From Actinomucor elegans (taxonomy: Eukaryota; Mucoromycota; Mucoromycetes; Mucorales; Mucoraceae): 64,000 nucleotides of DNA. Location of the stretch: positions 124,001 to 188,000 of the forward strand of contig JAMSLZ010000009.1 in assembly GCA_026027325.1 (NCBI GenBank). Direction: 5' to 3'. Position 1 is the stretch's first letter. Each line of letters starts with the position of its first letter. The translations under genes were made by a program, and so were the position numbers. Positions 22,682 to 35,516 of this stretch are shown here, piece after piece. The notes beneath the pieces were generated by a model. That model was given only the letters and a program-made list of their open reading frames with translations, had not been told where the DNA came from and searched no databases.

Positions 22682-25533
22682 ATGTCCATGTATTCTCAAT
22701 TTCCAAAACAAATAAGAGCTTTAGATGCTATCAAAAGACTAAAAACGTATTTAGAGATACAGGGAAATACTGAAAAAGAGGTAATCAAGTATGTACTGTT
22801 TATGATCTACTGAGAATCTAAAAATGCAACCTTAGCCTTTACCTACGATGTCAAAAATAGTTGATTACTGCATTTTGCACCCACGGCTGTTGAGAAGTAC
22901 GTGTTTTTTTTCTCGAATTTCATAAGCTTGTTGTACTCTTATTGATTCGTGTTCACTGGAATTAGTTCGCGATTCGCCGTTGAGAGCACTGCATGCGTCC
23001 GATCTACCTTATATTGCTGTTCATGACTGGTATATTGGTATTTCTCTCGATTATCTCGAGGCTTCTTTGTATATATTACTTCAGCAATGGGAAGCAGAGT
23101 ACAAGGTAATAATACACTCTCGAGAAATTATCGTTCGAAAGATTTACCGTTTGGGATACAGAAAAAGAGACATGATACACGACAGGTTGCAAACCTTTTC
23201 TCAGCTCTAGTCAGTGATATCTACAAATGCTATGAACATACTGGGTTAGCATTGAATATGCCTTTTCCCGAGTAAGTTTCAAAAGTTTAGATTTGAACAT
23301 TGATATTTACATAAATGACAGAGGTAGCGCCTTGGCTTCTGCAGAACTGAAAGAAAAGGTCAAACAGGCCAGCATAACTTTGATAAAGGAGAACATCTCG
23401 GTCAGTTTTATCGACGCTAGAAATCAATTTTATACCTTGGCCATGAAGCAAATTGAATCGCTTTTTCGAGAAAACTTGCACAGGGGGTCTTCATTTGCCT
23501 ACCTGTTTTCACCCAAACTAATGAAATACAAAGAACAAGAATTGGAACATCAAGTGCAACTCATGTTAGATTCTGATATGCCTAGATTAGTGGAAGTTTT
23601 CAACTTGACCGATGAACTTTTAGAAGCTGCTCGGATCAATGGTATATCCAATGACATTGATAATAATATTTCAGTTGACGCTTGGCTGATTGAGAGGGAC
23701 GGGCAAGACATGGATGGCACGGACTATAATGTCGTTACGTTAGAAGCCCATTTGCAACACTTTAGCACGCTATGTGACCAATTGAACAATCTTAACCTAA
23801 CTCCAAACTGGACTAACATTCTAAAAGAGGCAATAGAAAAGCGATTGAATGGATCTAAATCCCCTGTGCAAATACAACTCAAGTGGCTGCATACACTCAT
23901 TCTTCCTTGGCTATCCTATGTCATGCCTAAATCAGAGGATACAGGTAGATATCTGTAGGGATATACTATAAAGGTTGTATTCAAATAGTTTTATAGACGT
24001 TGATTGGAATAATTTTTGTCGTGCAAAGATCAAGGCCGAGCATGTATTATACGAGGTCATTTATCAGTCAAGAATAGCTGATATTTTTGATATTATCCGA
24101 GAATACCCTACCACCAAATGTGCAATCCAAGACTTTCATGTAAGTGCTGAACAATGTGCGAACTCTATGCTAAATACAATATCAGATAATCGCCACAAAG
24201 AGAGGACTATTAGAGGACTTGAAGCAGGTATTGATGCAAGAGTAAGTATTTTAATTTACAGGCCCCAGCATACTGATCTTCATGAATAGATTGCAAAGTA
24301 GACTTCTTCATCAAGGTGCTTCAGCTGTAGATATTCTTCAGCAATACATTGCATGCATCCAATGCTTATCGATCATTGATCCCTCTTGTGATATTATGGT
24401 ACCTGTTATAGAACTGATCGAAAACTATATGAGGTAAGCAATAGATCTTTGGTGATATATTAAATACTAAAAATGCATTGCGTAGAACTTACCGAACTGA
24501 CGTGGTGCAAGGCGTAGTAGAGCTTATTCGAGACGATGAAGATGAAGATTTGCTTTCTCAAACAAAAGAGGAACATATATACGTTTTTAAACAATCTGAA
24601 TTAACTAATCAAGAAGCTCCTCGGGATACTGTTATAGTCGAGGAAGATAGACCAGGTAACTTTTCTTTACAAACTGTTATATGCTGGTTGGCTAAAGCAT
24701 TTACAGCTAAACTGAGACGGTTACAAGAAAAATCAAAAGATCCTGTCGCCATGCTCATCAGTATGTGTAGTACACTTAAACATTTTATCAAGGGCTATAG
24801 TGACAAGTTGGGCGAGGTACTACTAACAACCAAAAATTATGATACGGATGCAGAAGTGCGTAGGCTAGAGCTCTTGAAAAGAAACTTTCCGCCAGATGCG
24901 TTCATCCGATGTGATATCATGCTGAAAGACGTAGACGATAGTAGAAGATTAGACAAGTCTGCACATGAGAATAAAGGCATAAACCCTTCTTTCCATGCTC
25001 TTATTTTGTCGCGAAAGTACTGGCCAGGTGGAGGAGATGATGATACAGATGAAGATGAAGGTGAAGATGAAGAAGCCAATGGTGATTTTCAGCTATGGCC
25101 GGGGCATCAAGAGTAAGTTTGTATAAAGTATTGGTGGACAAATAGGATATTCAAACCATTCTCTTCAGATCTATGGATGAGTATGATAGAGAATACAGAA
25201 AAGCCAAGGCATCTAGAAAGTTAAAGTTCTTGCCTGCAATGGGCTCGGTTACTTTGGACCTTGAATTTGAAACTCGAACTCTTAGGATTAATGCTCGCCC
25301 AGAAGCCGCATTAATTATAGAGTTGTTTAGGACAAGAGGTAACTTGCATTATCAAATAGATACGACTACGGATACTTAATTTTTGTTTTATAGAGCAACA
25401 GCTTACAAGAGAAGAGATTATAACGCAAGTAGGAATAACAAAATTGGTAGTTACTGAGTGTCTTGAATTTTGGATGAAAGAGAATATACTCGAATTATCA
25501 GCAGATGGTCGATATCAACTCATTGAAGGGTAG
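22682..25533 (+). CDS. APC2: Anaphase-promoting complex subunit 2 (cullin-like)
   Basis: The cullin-family scaffold of the APC/C ubiquitin ligase, which pairs with the RING subunit Apc11 in mitosis. Ten exons are inferred (22682-22780, 22836-22896, 22966-23105, 23162-23271, 23322-23944, 23997-24227, 24262-24433, 24486-25112, 25169-25338, 25394-25533), about 790 aa. Diagnostic pieces are SRLLHQGASAVDILQQYI, ELLKRNFPPDAFIRCDIMLK, then KDVDDSRRLD and FHALILSRKYWPGG. The C-terminal winged-helix region begins EQQLTREEIITQVGI and ends LELSADGRYQLIEG. An acidic Asp/Glu run follows FWPG-like KYWPGGGDDD. The exon 6/7 junction is problematic: the obvious GTAAGT donor at 24243 does not keep frame, and the in-frame alternative is a 34-nt intron. 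The family call does not depend on this. Confidence 0.9.
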
Positions 25534-26017
25534 TAGTCCTATTTACATATCACAAGCCTTATACCTTCCGGCTGCTTTACTTTGAAATCAACCTGGTTTT
25601 CATTTAATACGCTGCTTCAGCCGTTTTTATAAACACAAGGTTTTATACGCAAAACAAACTAATTCATACTACTCTAATCAGCAATCAATAAATGAAACTT
25701 TTATTGCGATACATGAACGATAGTGATACTACGCAGTGATTACAATATACTCAGTAGTTTGTTATGAGTATGAACTTTGATTCAAAAGCAACGCTTGATC
25801 GAGATCGGAACGAAGAATTTTATAGAACGAATTGTCTTAAATCCTTGTTAACTCTATGAGCACAGCCTTTGACTAACTCAACGTCTTAAACATCAAGTTA
25901 AATCCGAATTTCAGTTTTGTATAAATAGCTCATCATTCTCAATAGTTTAATAAATCAGTTCATTTTATCAGTCTGGTTATTTTATAATCTTTATTATATT
26001 TGATATAGCATTTGCAA

Positions 26018-26181
26018 CACTTCTCGACTTGTTAATTTACATTTTTTTTGGGCTGATGAAATGACAATCAGACAATATGGTACCGAAGATGGGCCAGTTC
26101 TTTATTTAGCCTTGGAGCTTCATGGAGGCCAATAGTAAACATTATACATTCAATATATCAACTTAGTAACTACACCTGTTT
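26018..26181 (+). pseudogene. Decayed copy of NEDD8 last intron/exon and 3' flank
   Basis: The segment aligns with 18600-18770. Shared stretches include GGCTGATGAAATGACA, CAATATGGTA, CATGGAGGCCAATAGTAAAC and ATACATTCAATATATCAACT. Both the coding end and the downstream untranslated bases are copied, so this is a genomic duplication rather than a spliced retrocopy. Substitutions break the protein (Leu-Ala-Leu-Arg-Gly-Gly becomes Leu-Glu-Leu-His-Gly-Gly), and there is no upstream gene body. Confidence 0.85.
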
Positions 26182-26229
26182 GGGAGGGAGGGAGGCCATC
26201 ATTTGCAGTCGTCTTCCTGTACTCTCTAT

Positions 26230-26540
26230 TTTGCATATATGGGTAATTCGTAAGGTTCCCAGATTTTGTTGTGGAGCAAACAATTCTTTTGTGATAAAGT
26301 TTAGCAAAATTTCCAAATAGATTGTTTCCGTTTTTTGGGTTATTAAAATGAGGTCTTTTATCGGGAGCTTCAAGCACGATAAACTTTCTAGACTTTATAG
26401 TATCACGCAGTTCGACATCAAGTTCACTTTCTGTAGATTGTTTATACCTAAATAATGATTCTTTGCTATACTGCAGGATTATTGGCCTTAGGGATATCCT
26501 CGGACCATCGATGCTTCACCTCAATATGTATATGGCTTGA
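26230..26540 (-). pseudogene. Decayed internal fragment of the multicopper oxidase gene
   Basis: It aligns with roughly 19400-19720 of the oxidase gene. Matches include AAAATGAGGTCTTTT, TTCAAGCACGATA, TTCGACATCA and GGGATATCCTCGGACCATCG. The encoded remnant LEAPDKRPHF parallels LEVPEKRPHF. About 600 bp between the NEDD8 end and this part of the oxidase is missing from the copy, including the copper-binding C terminus, and the frame has stops. It adjoins the NEDD8-derived fragment in the same order and orientation as the source. Confidence 0.85.
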
Positions 26541-27039
26541 GTATCCTTGATCTAATTGTTTATGTTGATTTTTTTATCATATCTATTTTTTTTTTTTTTT
26601 TTTACGCCCTGGGCGTTTAGTTGGTTTTTGTTTATTCTGCTTCGTACTTGATGTTTGTAGATTGATCAACATTACCATAGCCTGAGAATATCACAAGAAA
26701 GGTTTCTTATATATACCGCTACAACGTATTTTTGCAGTTATGATGATATAATGGCTTTATGGTTGTTTCGGTTACCCATTGGCTAGAACAGTCTGTATGC
26801 GATAAAAATTCAACTTTGACGTTTTTGGTTAACTTTACCTTCGGTAATCTTTTAAGCCTTAACGAATGTTAGTTACTCACTCGTTGAATATGCCATAGAT
26901 AATATACTCTTATTACTATCTTTACTTCGTAGTGAATTGATTCATCAACTTCAAGTAGCAACAAATCCTTTTCTAAGACTCTAAAAGGTATTCTGACTTT
27001 ATTAGGATTTACATCCCCTCATGTCTTCCAATACAACAA

Positions 27040-27165
27040 ATGCAACCATCAAGCAAGTTAACTCCAATGCAAATACTATATATTATGGAAACTGTTCTGC
27101 AAAAGCACGATAGCCAAAAATCTCAGGGCGTTGTCATCGCGAATACAACTCAAAAACAGGTTAAG

Positions 27166-27199
<34 letters not shown>

Positions 27200-28190
27200 A
27201 CATGTCTAGACCAAGCATTTGGCAAAAGTGTTATTCCTAGGGGTTTGGCCATATATGTCGCTGCGGATGATATCCTATAATATGTCGCTGAATGGTATGA
27301 AAATCACTACAGTGTTTTATGAGGTTATCAGCATAGCATCCTTTTTTGTAAGGCCCAGGCTTTCAATCCACGAAAAAAAAAAAACTCAAGGTGCTAAACA
27401 TTACTAATCTTAACACAAAGAATATGGCAATGGGCGTTTTTTCTGTTCCTTTTGACCAGAAATTCCATGCAGTAGTATTTCTCTTGAATCTGGAACGAAT
27501 TGGGACATTAAAGCTGTTCTTAAGGGTTTACACAGAAGAAGCTGATGAAAGTATTGAAAGAAAGTATTTACCTCTTTTTGCCGCATCTTTGAAAGAGGCC
27601 AAAATTTTAAAGACTAAACTCTATGAAATCCAAAGTGAAGTTTAGTTCTAAACCATTCAAGATCACGCTACATATGATTCCACATGAGGAAAACGAATGG
27701 TTAAAAGATTATATTTCACAACTCGCGAAACTTTGCATGCTCTAAGAGTACTTTCAAGATCTATATTGTCATTTACAAAGGAATAGCTGTTGTTTATGGA
27801 CCGTAGGTGACCACTGTCGTGTTGGCTCCAAGTGACCAAAATAGTATAAACCTAGGCGTAAGTGTAAGAAAGTAACTAAGACTTCAGATAAAAGTATGCT
27901 TAAAAACGTTATGCAGGTTTGGAGTACTGTTTGTCGTTTGGTCTATTACTGTCGTTTAAAAGATATGAATACCCTAGTCTCTACAGTCCATGTAAGGCTA
28001 CTCCCCACTGGTAAATCTGCCGACTAAACCTTAAGCTTACTACGATTGAAGGCTCACTAGTTGGTAGGGTGATACCCGTACCAAAAGATGATCATATAAA
28101 ATATTCATTTTATATAACCTAATAAAAAAAACAATCTTTAACTCGATTTAGAAACTAGTGACTATGTCCTCGGTGAAATATATAAAATAA
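27040..28190 (+). pseudogene. Possible relic of the TTC7/Ypp1-like gene
   Basis: The fragment at 27075-27162 (YIME..., KSQGVVIANTTQKQ) resembles exon 2 of the TTC7-like gene at 9293 (HISMEDRL..., QNQLVGVI..., NATQKE), ending at an equivalent GT donor. Near 28166 the string CTCGGTGAAATATATAA equals 17 bases at the start of the last exon (12661 onward). A poly(A) run interrupts the middle. The level of similarity is low and could only be judged by eye, so this is a tentative call. Confidence 0.4.
27168..27197 (+). repeat. Poly(A) run, about 30 nt
   Basis: Uninterrupted A tract inside the relic-rich spacer. Its origin is unclear. Confidence 0.9.
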
Positions 28191-29848
28191 TCGTCATAGT
28201 CAATGAATAGCTATGTTACTATTATTTATCGAGTTAAAAAAAAAGGCACAAAATCCTTATACAACAGGAAAAAATAGTGTTCTTTTATATTTTATTTCCT
28301 GCTTCTTAATTTAAAAAAGCACCCCTTGGCGTTACGACTATTATTATCTGAAATTCATTCGAAACTCTGCAGCTATGATTATCATTATTACACTGGTAAA
28401 TGCCTGGAAGGCACACTTTTGTAGTGCTATTGACGATACATCCTTTCCTTGGCTCTCTGCCGTGGCTCCTATCCGCAAGTATATCGATCAACATATCCAA
28501 GAAGATCAGCTTCATTCTCCATTCTAATATTTTCAATCAACTTTGTTTAGTTTAGATTTTCTTATACACTATTCTTTTGTTTTACGCCTGCTTCTTGACT
28601 GAGTATTATCTCATTCTACACGAGTAATAAATAAAAATAAAAAAGTTAAAACGCCGGCAGTCAATCACAATCCAGACCAACGGCTTTTTACAGTGATTCA
28701 CCTTTGCATGATTTATTTAACAGTATAAACATCATTCGAAGGTATTATTATTAACGCAATTATATTTTTACTGCTTTTTTTGGATTTAATTATATTTTTT
28801 TTCTTTTGTATTTTTCATTATATAAAAAAAAAATCTTGGCCCATAGTTATAGGATAAAGTGAATAATAATCCAAAGAGTTCTGATTTGTACTTTTTTTTT
28901 ACTTGTGTCGTAAATAAGCATGAGAATAATATATGTATTTACAGTATGAATGCCTATTATCTAGATCTATAGTCTATTATTTCAAAGTTATATCACGAAT
29001 AGGCGATCTCTCCTCAATTGCGCAATAGTCACAATCCTAGCTGGTTTTGGAGACTTGATCAACTGATTTATCTCTATTTGTATAATTAGATCTGATAAGG
29101 ATTTTAAGGTTTGGCACGACTCGCGAGAATTTAATACTATATTGAACGTAAACAGGGAGGGTTAGTGAATACACTTGTATTTGTTTGCGGATATGTACGT
29201 GACTGCAGATTTGTTTGACCATTATATCGAAAAATAAATTCATATATACATTGCGGCAAATTAGACCGTAGTTACATTATACAAATAAATGCGATGCATA
29301 GGTAGAAAGATATTATAAATTACAAAGATCTATTCAATACTGAATGTTATCTGTTCATTACAAGATGACATGGTTATTTCAACAGCTATAACTATTGTAG
29401 AATGCGTATCATTTGGTTCTGACGGTGAGAGGTATCTGATCGCAGTTGCTATGGTGAATTTGTATCTGATAAGTATGGCTCCTGAGGTGAATTTGATTTA
29501 AGTTAGTTTGGGTGCTAAGGTAATGCGAACAATTTAATTTTGAAAGCTTTGATTGCTGATAAGTGTCTATTACCCCAAATTAGCTTTATTATATCATGGA
29601 TACGCTATATAGCAAACACGGAATCCTGGATCTGATAACTATTTTATGCAAAACTACCTATTCGATTAGCACAAGCTGCAATTCAGTCGCGTTTTCGTTC
29701 CCTGCGTTATTTATTATCAACTGCCGAGATTCATAGCACATTAATTTGGTATATAAACGAGTTTGTATATGATATGACGAGAAAAACATGCTAGTGTTAA
29801 GAGCAGGAAGCTCATAGTAGATGTCCATCACTTACCCCAACTCAGTCA

Positions 29849-32800
29849 ATGACGAACACGATATCCGATTGGTTAAAATCCGGTTATGTAAGTCACAATC
29901 TAAAAAGAATCAGATAAAAAATTGTTAGGGCGGGATAAGGTCCCAGTTATCAGATTTTTTTCGGTAAGCCCTTTTTTATTTTATTTTGAATTGGCTAGAC
30001 ATCCAGACTCCATGGACATTTCACAATTACTAACAGATTGGTTCTCTTCCGAAAAAACCGAGGTTGAACCTTCTTTGCTGGCCTATGTTTTACTTTGTAT
30101 GTTGCTTAATATTGAACAATGACAATAAAACTTACATGACTTTGAATTGAACGATTAGATTCGAGCAAGAATGCGACAGGCCTTGGCGAGATACTAGGCC
30201 AGTTGGACAGTTTTTGGGAAAAGGGAGATACAACGTGCAGAACCAAGTGTATGTGATATTTCACTTGAACCACCAGCGAAATTAACACAATGTTTAGGTA
30301 TCGAACTACTGGCACAGGTCGTAACACCGAGTCAATCTTCGCTTGATTCACCTACTAGTATGATATGAACTCAAAACAAAAGAAAAAGTAAACTCATCTC
30401 GCTAAATTAGATAATGCTATCATTACGTTCATTGGTGACCGTCTAATTGACCCTGTGCTTGTACCTCGTTGTGTTGACATATTGTCTGTAGTGATGCACA
30501 CAGAAGTTATATCCAGTACAGACGCTCTTCAGCTGTGCAATATGTAAAAAATAAAATAAAAAAAAACGGTGCATGTAATCTCAAGAATATTTTGACTGAT
30601 TTTCTTAATTTATAGAATATTCACCAAGATCAAGGTCAAAAAGTTACCACAGCAAGCTAGATATAAGATATTGTGGATATTAGGCAAGGCATTAGAAAAG
30701 TATTCTTCAGGTAAACCACACATATGATGTATAGTAAGCACGCTAATTAAACTTGCAATAGAGATACAAAGATCAAAGATTAACTTTATTGGTGGCTTCG
30801 TCAACTGCATGGATGGTGAAAAAGACCCTCGCAATTTGATGGTGGCTTTTGAGCTTGTGCGTGTCATCATTGATCGTTTTGATATATCTCGTCATATAGA
30901 AGACTTGTTTGAAATTGTTTTTTGTTATTTCCCGATCAGCTTTACAGCACCTGCCAACGATCCTTTCGGAATTACTACTGAAGATCTCAAAGATAGTTTA
31001 AGACGATGCTTGGCCTCTACACCTTATTTTGCCTTCTATGCTACACCTTTACTTATTGAAAAGCTATTGACTACGACTGGTAGCGCTAAAAAAGATGCTA
31101 TGGAGACTATTAGTTTATGCACGCCCTCTTATGGTGCTCATGCTATTTTACCGCACGCTCAAGATCTATTTGATGCGCTTGTAAGGGAAGTCTACCAAGG
31201 TGCTGACGCTGCTATGGTAGAAGTGGCTCTTGACACAATACACAATGTAGTAGCTACACTAGGAACAGGGATCAGTATTGCCAACATCCGTGATCCAGTA
31301 GAAAAAGCAATTGATTCGTTGTTGCAAAAATGTATTGAAGAACTCAAGGAGCCAGAATTGAAAAATGCAAGATCTGCAGCTTATGTCCTGAGAGCTGCAG
31401 CATCTGCTTCGGACCCTGCCTGCACTTCAGTCACCCACGCAGCATTGCCCGTAATTTACCAACAGTTTAAAGCAACAGATCCATCCATTCGAAGAAAGGC
31501 AATTCTAGATATTCTGACAGAATTATTAATGGCTAGTAAAAAGCTGTATGGATCAGTAGAAGATACTGGCTATGGTATGGGGAATGAATTGAATGTCTAA
31601 TACCAAACTAAATTTGTGCTTCATATATCAGACCGTGATTTCCAAACGCCTCTATTAATGTACAAGCAGCAGATTATAGAAGTATTTGTTGTATCATTAG
31701 AAAAGGACACTGATATGGCATTGCTGCAATCCAGTCTGAAAGGCATTCATGAAATGGTTCTAATGAAACAATTCTTAAAAGCAGAAGAGGTAATTTTTTT
31801 GTAATATCGTATAATGTGCTATATTTAAATTCTATAAAATAGATGAATACGATAGTTGATCACCTTACTCGTCAATTGATGCGCCAAGATACACAACTTA
31901 GGTAATGTTACACCTATAACATTATGTTGACTCTCATTAACCAAACATCATTATAGACATCTTGCGTTATCGACACTTGGTGTTGTTACCAAATTATACC
32001 CGACGGTTCTTGGTCAACGTACTTTTCCTGTTTTACTTGAGGAATTGGCAGGTCCTAAAAAAACTACTATTCCAAACACATACCGTGATTCATTAGATGC
32101 AATTCAAGCATTGGCTATTAGTCCTGCTGTATTCAAGATTGTTATCCACCCTTTGTTGGAAAAATTGGATTACGCTTGTAGTTCAATAGGTAAAACCTAG
32201 TATACACAACATAGACAGGAACTGACATCTAATACTAGGCCTACATAATGTTGCCTATGTTCATGATATCGCATCTGCTCTTCTTTATACTTATAATGCT
32301 GCTTCCAAGGATAATGAAGTTTTGCAGATTGGTCAAAAGACTATTTTGCCACTTGTTTTAGTAAAATGCATTCAATCAGCTTCTGGATCTGGACAGTGGT
32401 ATTTGGATAGCACTTTGATTGATCTATTTGCCATGGTGGCTGCGATTACAACACGTTTATCTACTCTAAGGTAAGCTTAGACTATGGTATTGTATGGTTA
32501 GGAATGATGATTGATATGATTAATGTATAGTGAGCAGCAATCGTCTGTCAATGATGCATTCAAACTGTTTATGCATGGTGATACTTCTAGTATCTATCAG
32601 CAAACGCCTCAAAATCTTTCTTTAGCTATCTTCAACACAGTTCAAGTAAGCTACATATGATGGAACAAAATGTTGTTTATCTAACTGTTTGTAGGATAAA
32701 CCGATCATTGACATTACATTAATATTCACTGCAATCGTTGGCAACTGCCGTAAAGAAGTAAGTATATCCTTTTTGAAGTATAATTATCAGAATCTAACAA

Positions 32801-34059
32801 GACTACATAGGTACAATTACCAGTACCAAGTTTACCCGCGTTTTTGCAAGAATTAATACAGAATGCAATCAAAGCGCCTTCTGAAACTAGAAAGCTGGCT
32901 TTAGCCAAGATTGCAGCTTCCATTGTGAATAAATGGACTAATGGTGAGACTCTATATATATATATGTGTATGTGTGTGTATATATATATATATACTGACT
33001 GATATTATAGACGATCTTATTACATGTGTAAAACAGATATCAACAGAGAGCCTCTTGGCTGCACTTGAATCGCCAGACTCTGTTGAAAACAAAAAATCGA
33101 CGTTTGTAATTTTAGTATGGGTAAGACACTTTGATAGTTTTGCTGTATGTAATAAAGCTAATGACTTGTTAGATTATTAAATCTCTTATTATTCGAGGTC
33201 ACCAATATGGCTTTGAGCTGCTGGACAGTATCATTAAACAATGTGGCTCGCTTGAATTGGGCAAAGAAGCTGCTGATAGCTTTATTACCTTGTTGCATCA
33301 AGACGATTTAATATTAAACAAGGCCTCACATGCGACAGTCTCTGTAAGAATACTAGTATATTCGTGTATGTATATATATACTAATCCTATCTGCAGATTC
33401 TATTCAAACAAAGAGTCTTTAATCATTGCTTCAAAAAGTTGATGCATGCATCTGAATCAGTTGACGTCCGTCAGCCAGGTAAGAAATGCAGCTAACAAAG
33501 GTTGTGTGGTAACTAACATATTACAAAGACCTACAAGTGAATTATCTTTTAGCATTGATTCATGTTTTACGAAATATCCCCAGCCAAATCGCTACTAACG
33601 AAATATCAAAAGTAAGGGCGGTTACTTAGTGAAAACGGGTTTATTAACCAGCGTTTTTTTGTTTAGCTTATGCTGCCGATCATTGTTGCTTTATCGTCGC
33701 ACGATAGTAATCTTATCGTTTGTACATTAAGCGTGGCACAGGATATTGTGCCTAACGCTCAAGGCCTTGTAGTGCAGCACCTCGGCTCCTTTATTCATGC
33801 GCTTCTGAGGTTGACAAAGTTCCAATCAGCTAACGTAAGAATCCTGGCTTTAGATTGTCTGAGTAGCGTAGCTACAAAAGGCAAATCGGAAATCTTGTCC
33901 CCGTTTAAACCATCCGTAGTAAAAGAACTGGCAATTGCGTTGGATGATAAGAAGCGTATTGTCCGCAAGAATGCTGTCGACTGCAGAGAGAAATGGTAAA
34001 ATACTTTATATACATTAAGTGCATTATTGACATTCTTGCTGTATAGGTATGCTAAATAG
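29849..34059 (+). CDS. MET18: MMS19/Met18, cytosolic iron-sulfur targeting HEAT-repeat protein
   Basis: A HEAT-repeat adaptor of the CIA targeting complex, delivering Fe-S clusters to DNA polymerases, helicases and Rad3/XPD (family knowledge). The clearest block is VNCMDGEKDPRNLMVAFELV (about 30810 onward), then EDLFEIVFCYFPISF, ANDPFGITTEDL and LRRCLASTPYFAFY, characteristic of the MMS19 N-terminal domain. C-terminal HEAT repeats end with LDDKKRIVRKNAVDCREKWY. The message is split by many short introns. The first exons are inferred: start ATG at 29849, 41-nt intron, then a 35-nt intron before HPDSMDISQLLTDWF. An upstream ATG at 29821 is out of this frame. The (TA)n microsatellite near 32953-32996 is intronic. 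Roughly 1,000 aa. Confidence 0.9.
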
Positions 34060-34629
34060 TAGTTGTTGTGTAACTAGATCCACCTTACATTCATTATTCT
34101 GCCTTTTTTATACATAAACAAGAAAACCAACCATTATGATTCTTCTTATTATACATCCTATGTAGACTTCTTACACCCCTGCTTCCAATAAACTAAACTA
34201 TTTTATGACTCTATTCCAAACTTTTTGATACAAGATATGCTTTTTGAAGGAATATATTAGTAATATCACGGAAAGCGGCTTCTATATTGTCACTTTTTAA
34301 AACACCTCCGTCAGTGATTAACCTCGGCTTAATAAAAAAAACTGTATTGTTATGACTAATGTGCACATTAAAGGGATCATCCGTTTGTTTGTGCCGGTTA
34401 AAACAATGACTTGTCTATATGTACAAGAAGCAATAGTGCTCTATAGCCAAGTCGCGTGTCGCGTCGTTCTATGTGATCATTTCTCCTATTGAAAATGATT
34501 CATCCGAAACTTGTTTTAACCGAGTCCGTCGTAACCCTTTTAAAGGGGTGGCAACCGGATGGTTATAGGTGACTAGATTCATTATAAAAAGACTTTTCTT
34601 TCGAAAGTTTTCCTATACATCAATCTAAG
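34060..34629. promoter_or_regulatory. Spacer with promoter of the downstream secreted-protein gene
   Basis: No gene is seen. An ATTATAAAAAGAC element near 34581 is about 50 bp before the next start codon, a plausible TATA box, followed by a pyrimidine-rich leader. The rest shows nothing recognisable. Confidence 0.45.
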
Positions 34630-35516
34630 ATGCTTTTCTTTTACTTTACTCTATTACTACTATTACTTGGTCAGACAAATGCTTTGCCAATGACAAGTAA
34701 GATGAAGACAATGGTATATCAGCAAAATGCAGAGCCATTCACTGCATCGACAGAAGATTGGTATACCTCGCGAGAATATGATGTATATTCGAATTTGGTG
34801 GAGCATTATGAAAATTTGGTGGATTCAACGCTCAATGCAGAGAGTGAAGAATTACTGTTAAATTTGATTCATTTACCAAGACAGTCTATGAACCTTGCTC
34901 TCACTTCACAAGCAGCGTTATTGGGATTTGACGCACTTACAGGTAAACTTTCCAAACGCAATCAATTCATTGCCTAACTGTGTATTTAGAAAAACAGCTG
35001 ATCAAGATGCCCTCAATTATTGGTAAGCATATCCAAGCCATGAATGCCGAAGTATTCAACTCGATTGAACCTACTATCAAGTTATTCTGGCGCACCATCT
35101 GGGATCCCAATATGTTGTCCGTCGAGGAGCAAAACGAAGACTACATTATGTCCTTCTTGTCTTCATTCAATGGTGTTATTGCCAAAAAGCTTATGGATCA
35201 AATGGATGATTATCATCTACTAGAACATATCACCCATGATCTGGTCAGCATTGGCGCTTTGGGTATGGACACAGAACAGGGATGTAACGATATACTCTGG
35301 CGATGCTTGTTCAAAAAGCTTCCATCCAGACAAACAACCACTAAGCTTACAAAGATAAAACTTGCAGACTTGGAAACCGACTTTCTGAGACAACATTTAT
35401 CCGATCTTCGTACTAGTTTGTTGATGAGTCTCCATGTTCAGTTTATGGATTTCTATGTACGCATCCAGTCTGATATCATGGATACATTATCTCTTTATTA
35501 TAATGACGCGCATTAG
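34630..35516 (+). CDS. Predicted secreted protein of unknown function
   Basis: Two exons, 34630-34942 and 34990-35516, give about 279 aa across a 47-nt GT-AG intron. The N terminus MLFFYFTLLLLLLGQTNA is a strong signal peptide, cleavage expected after the TNA. The mature part is helical, without transmembrane segments or a retention signal at the C terminus (ends YYNDAH). It has few cysteines (for example CNDILWRC), so at most one or two disulfides. I recognise no family. The start is supported by a TATA-like element about 50 bp upstream. It lies between MMS19 and the F-BAR gene, with no hint of function from context. Confidence 0.75.

Larger units (their letters stand above)
25534..29848. 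other. Long spacer with decayed gene copies
   Basis: A 4.3 kb stretch without an intact gene. It includes degenerate sequence related to the NEDD8/multicopper oxidase junction (about 26018-26540), a possible relic of the TTC7-like gene (27040-28190), a 30-nt poly(A) run (27168-27197), and poly(T) near 26586. A 76-codon minus frame (28536-28306) has four cysteines but no clear signal peptide; I do not call it a gene. Confidence 0.6.

Noticed and set aside
28306..28536. 76-codon minus frame with four cysteines, considered as a small secreted protein
   Set aside because: The N terminus is only weakly hydrophobic with charges inside; no family and no promoter clue.
32950..32997. TA/TG microsatellite as a regulatory element
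   Set aside because: It sits in an MMS19 intron and looks like ordinary simple sequence.
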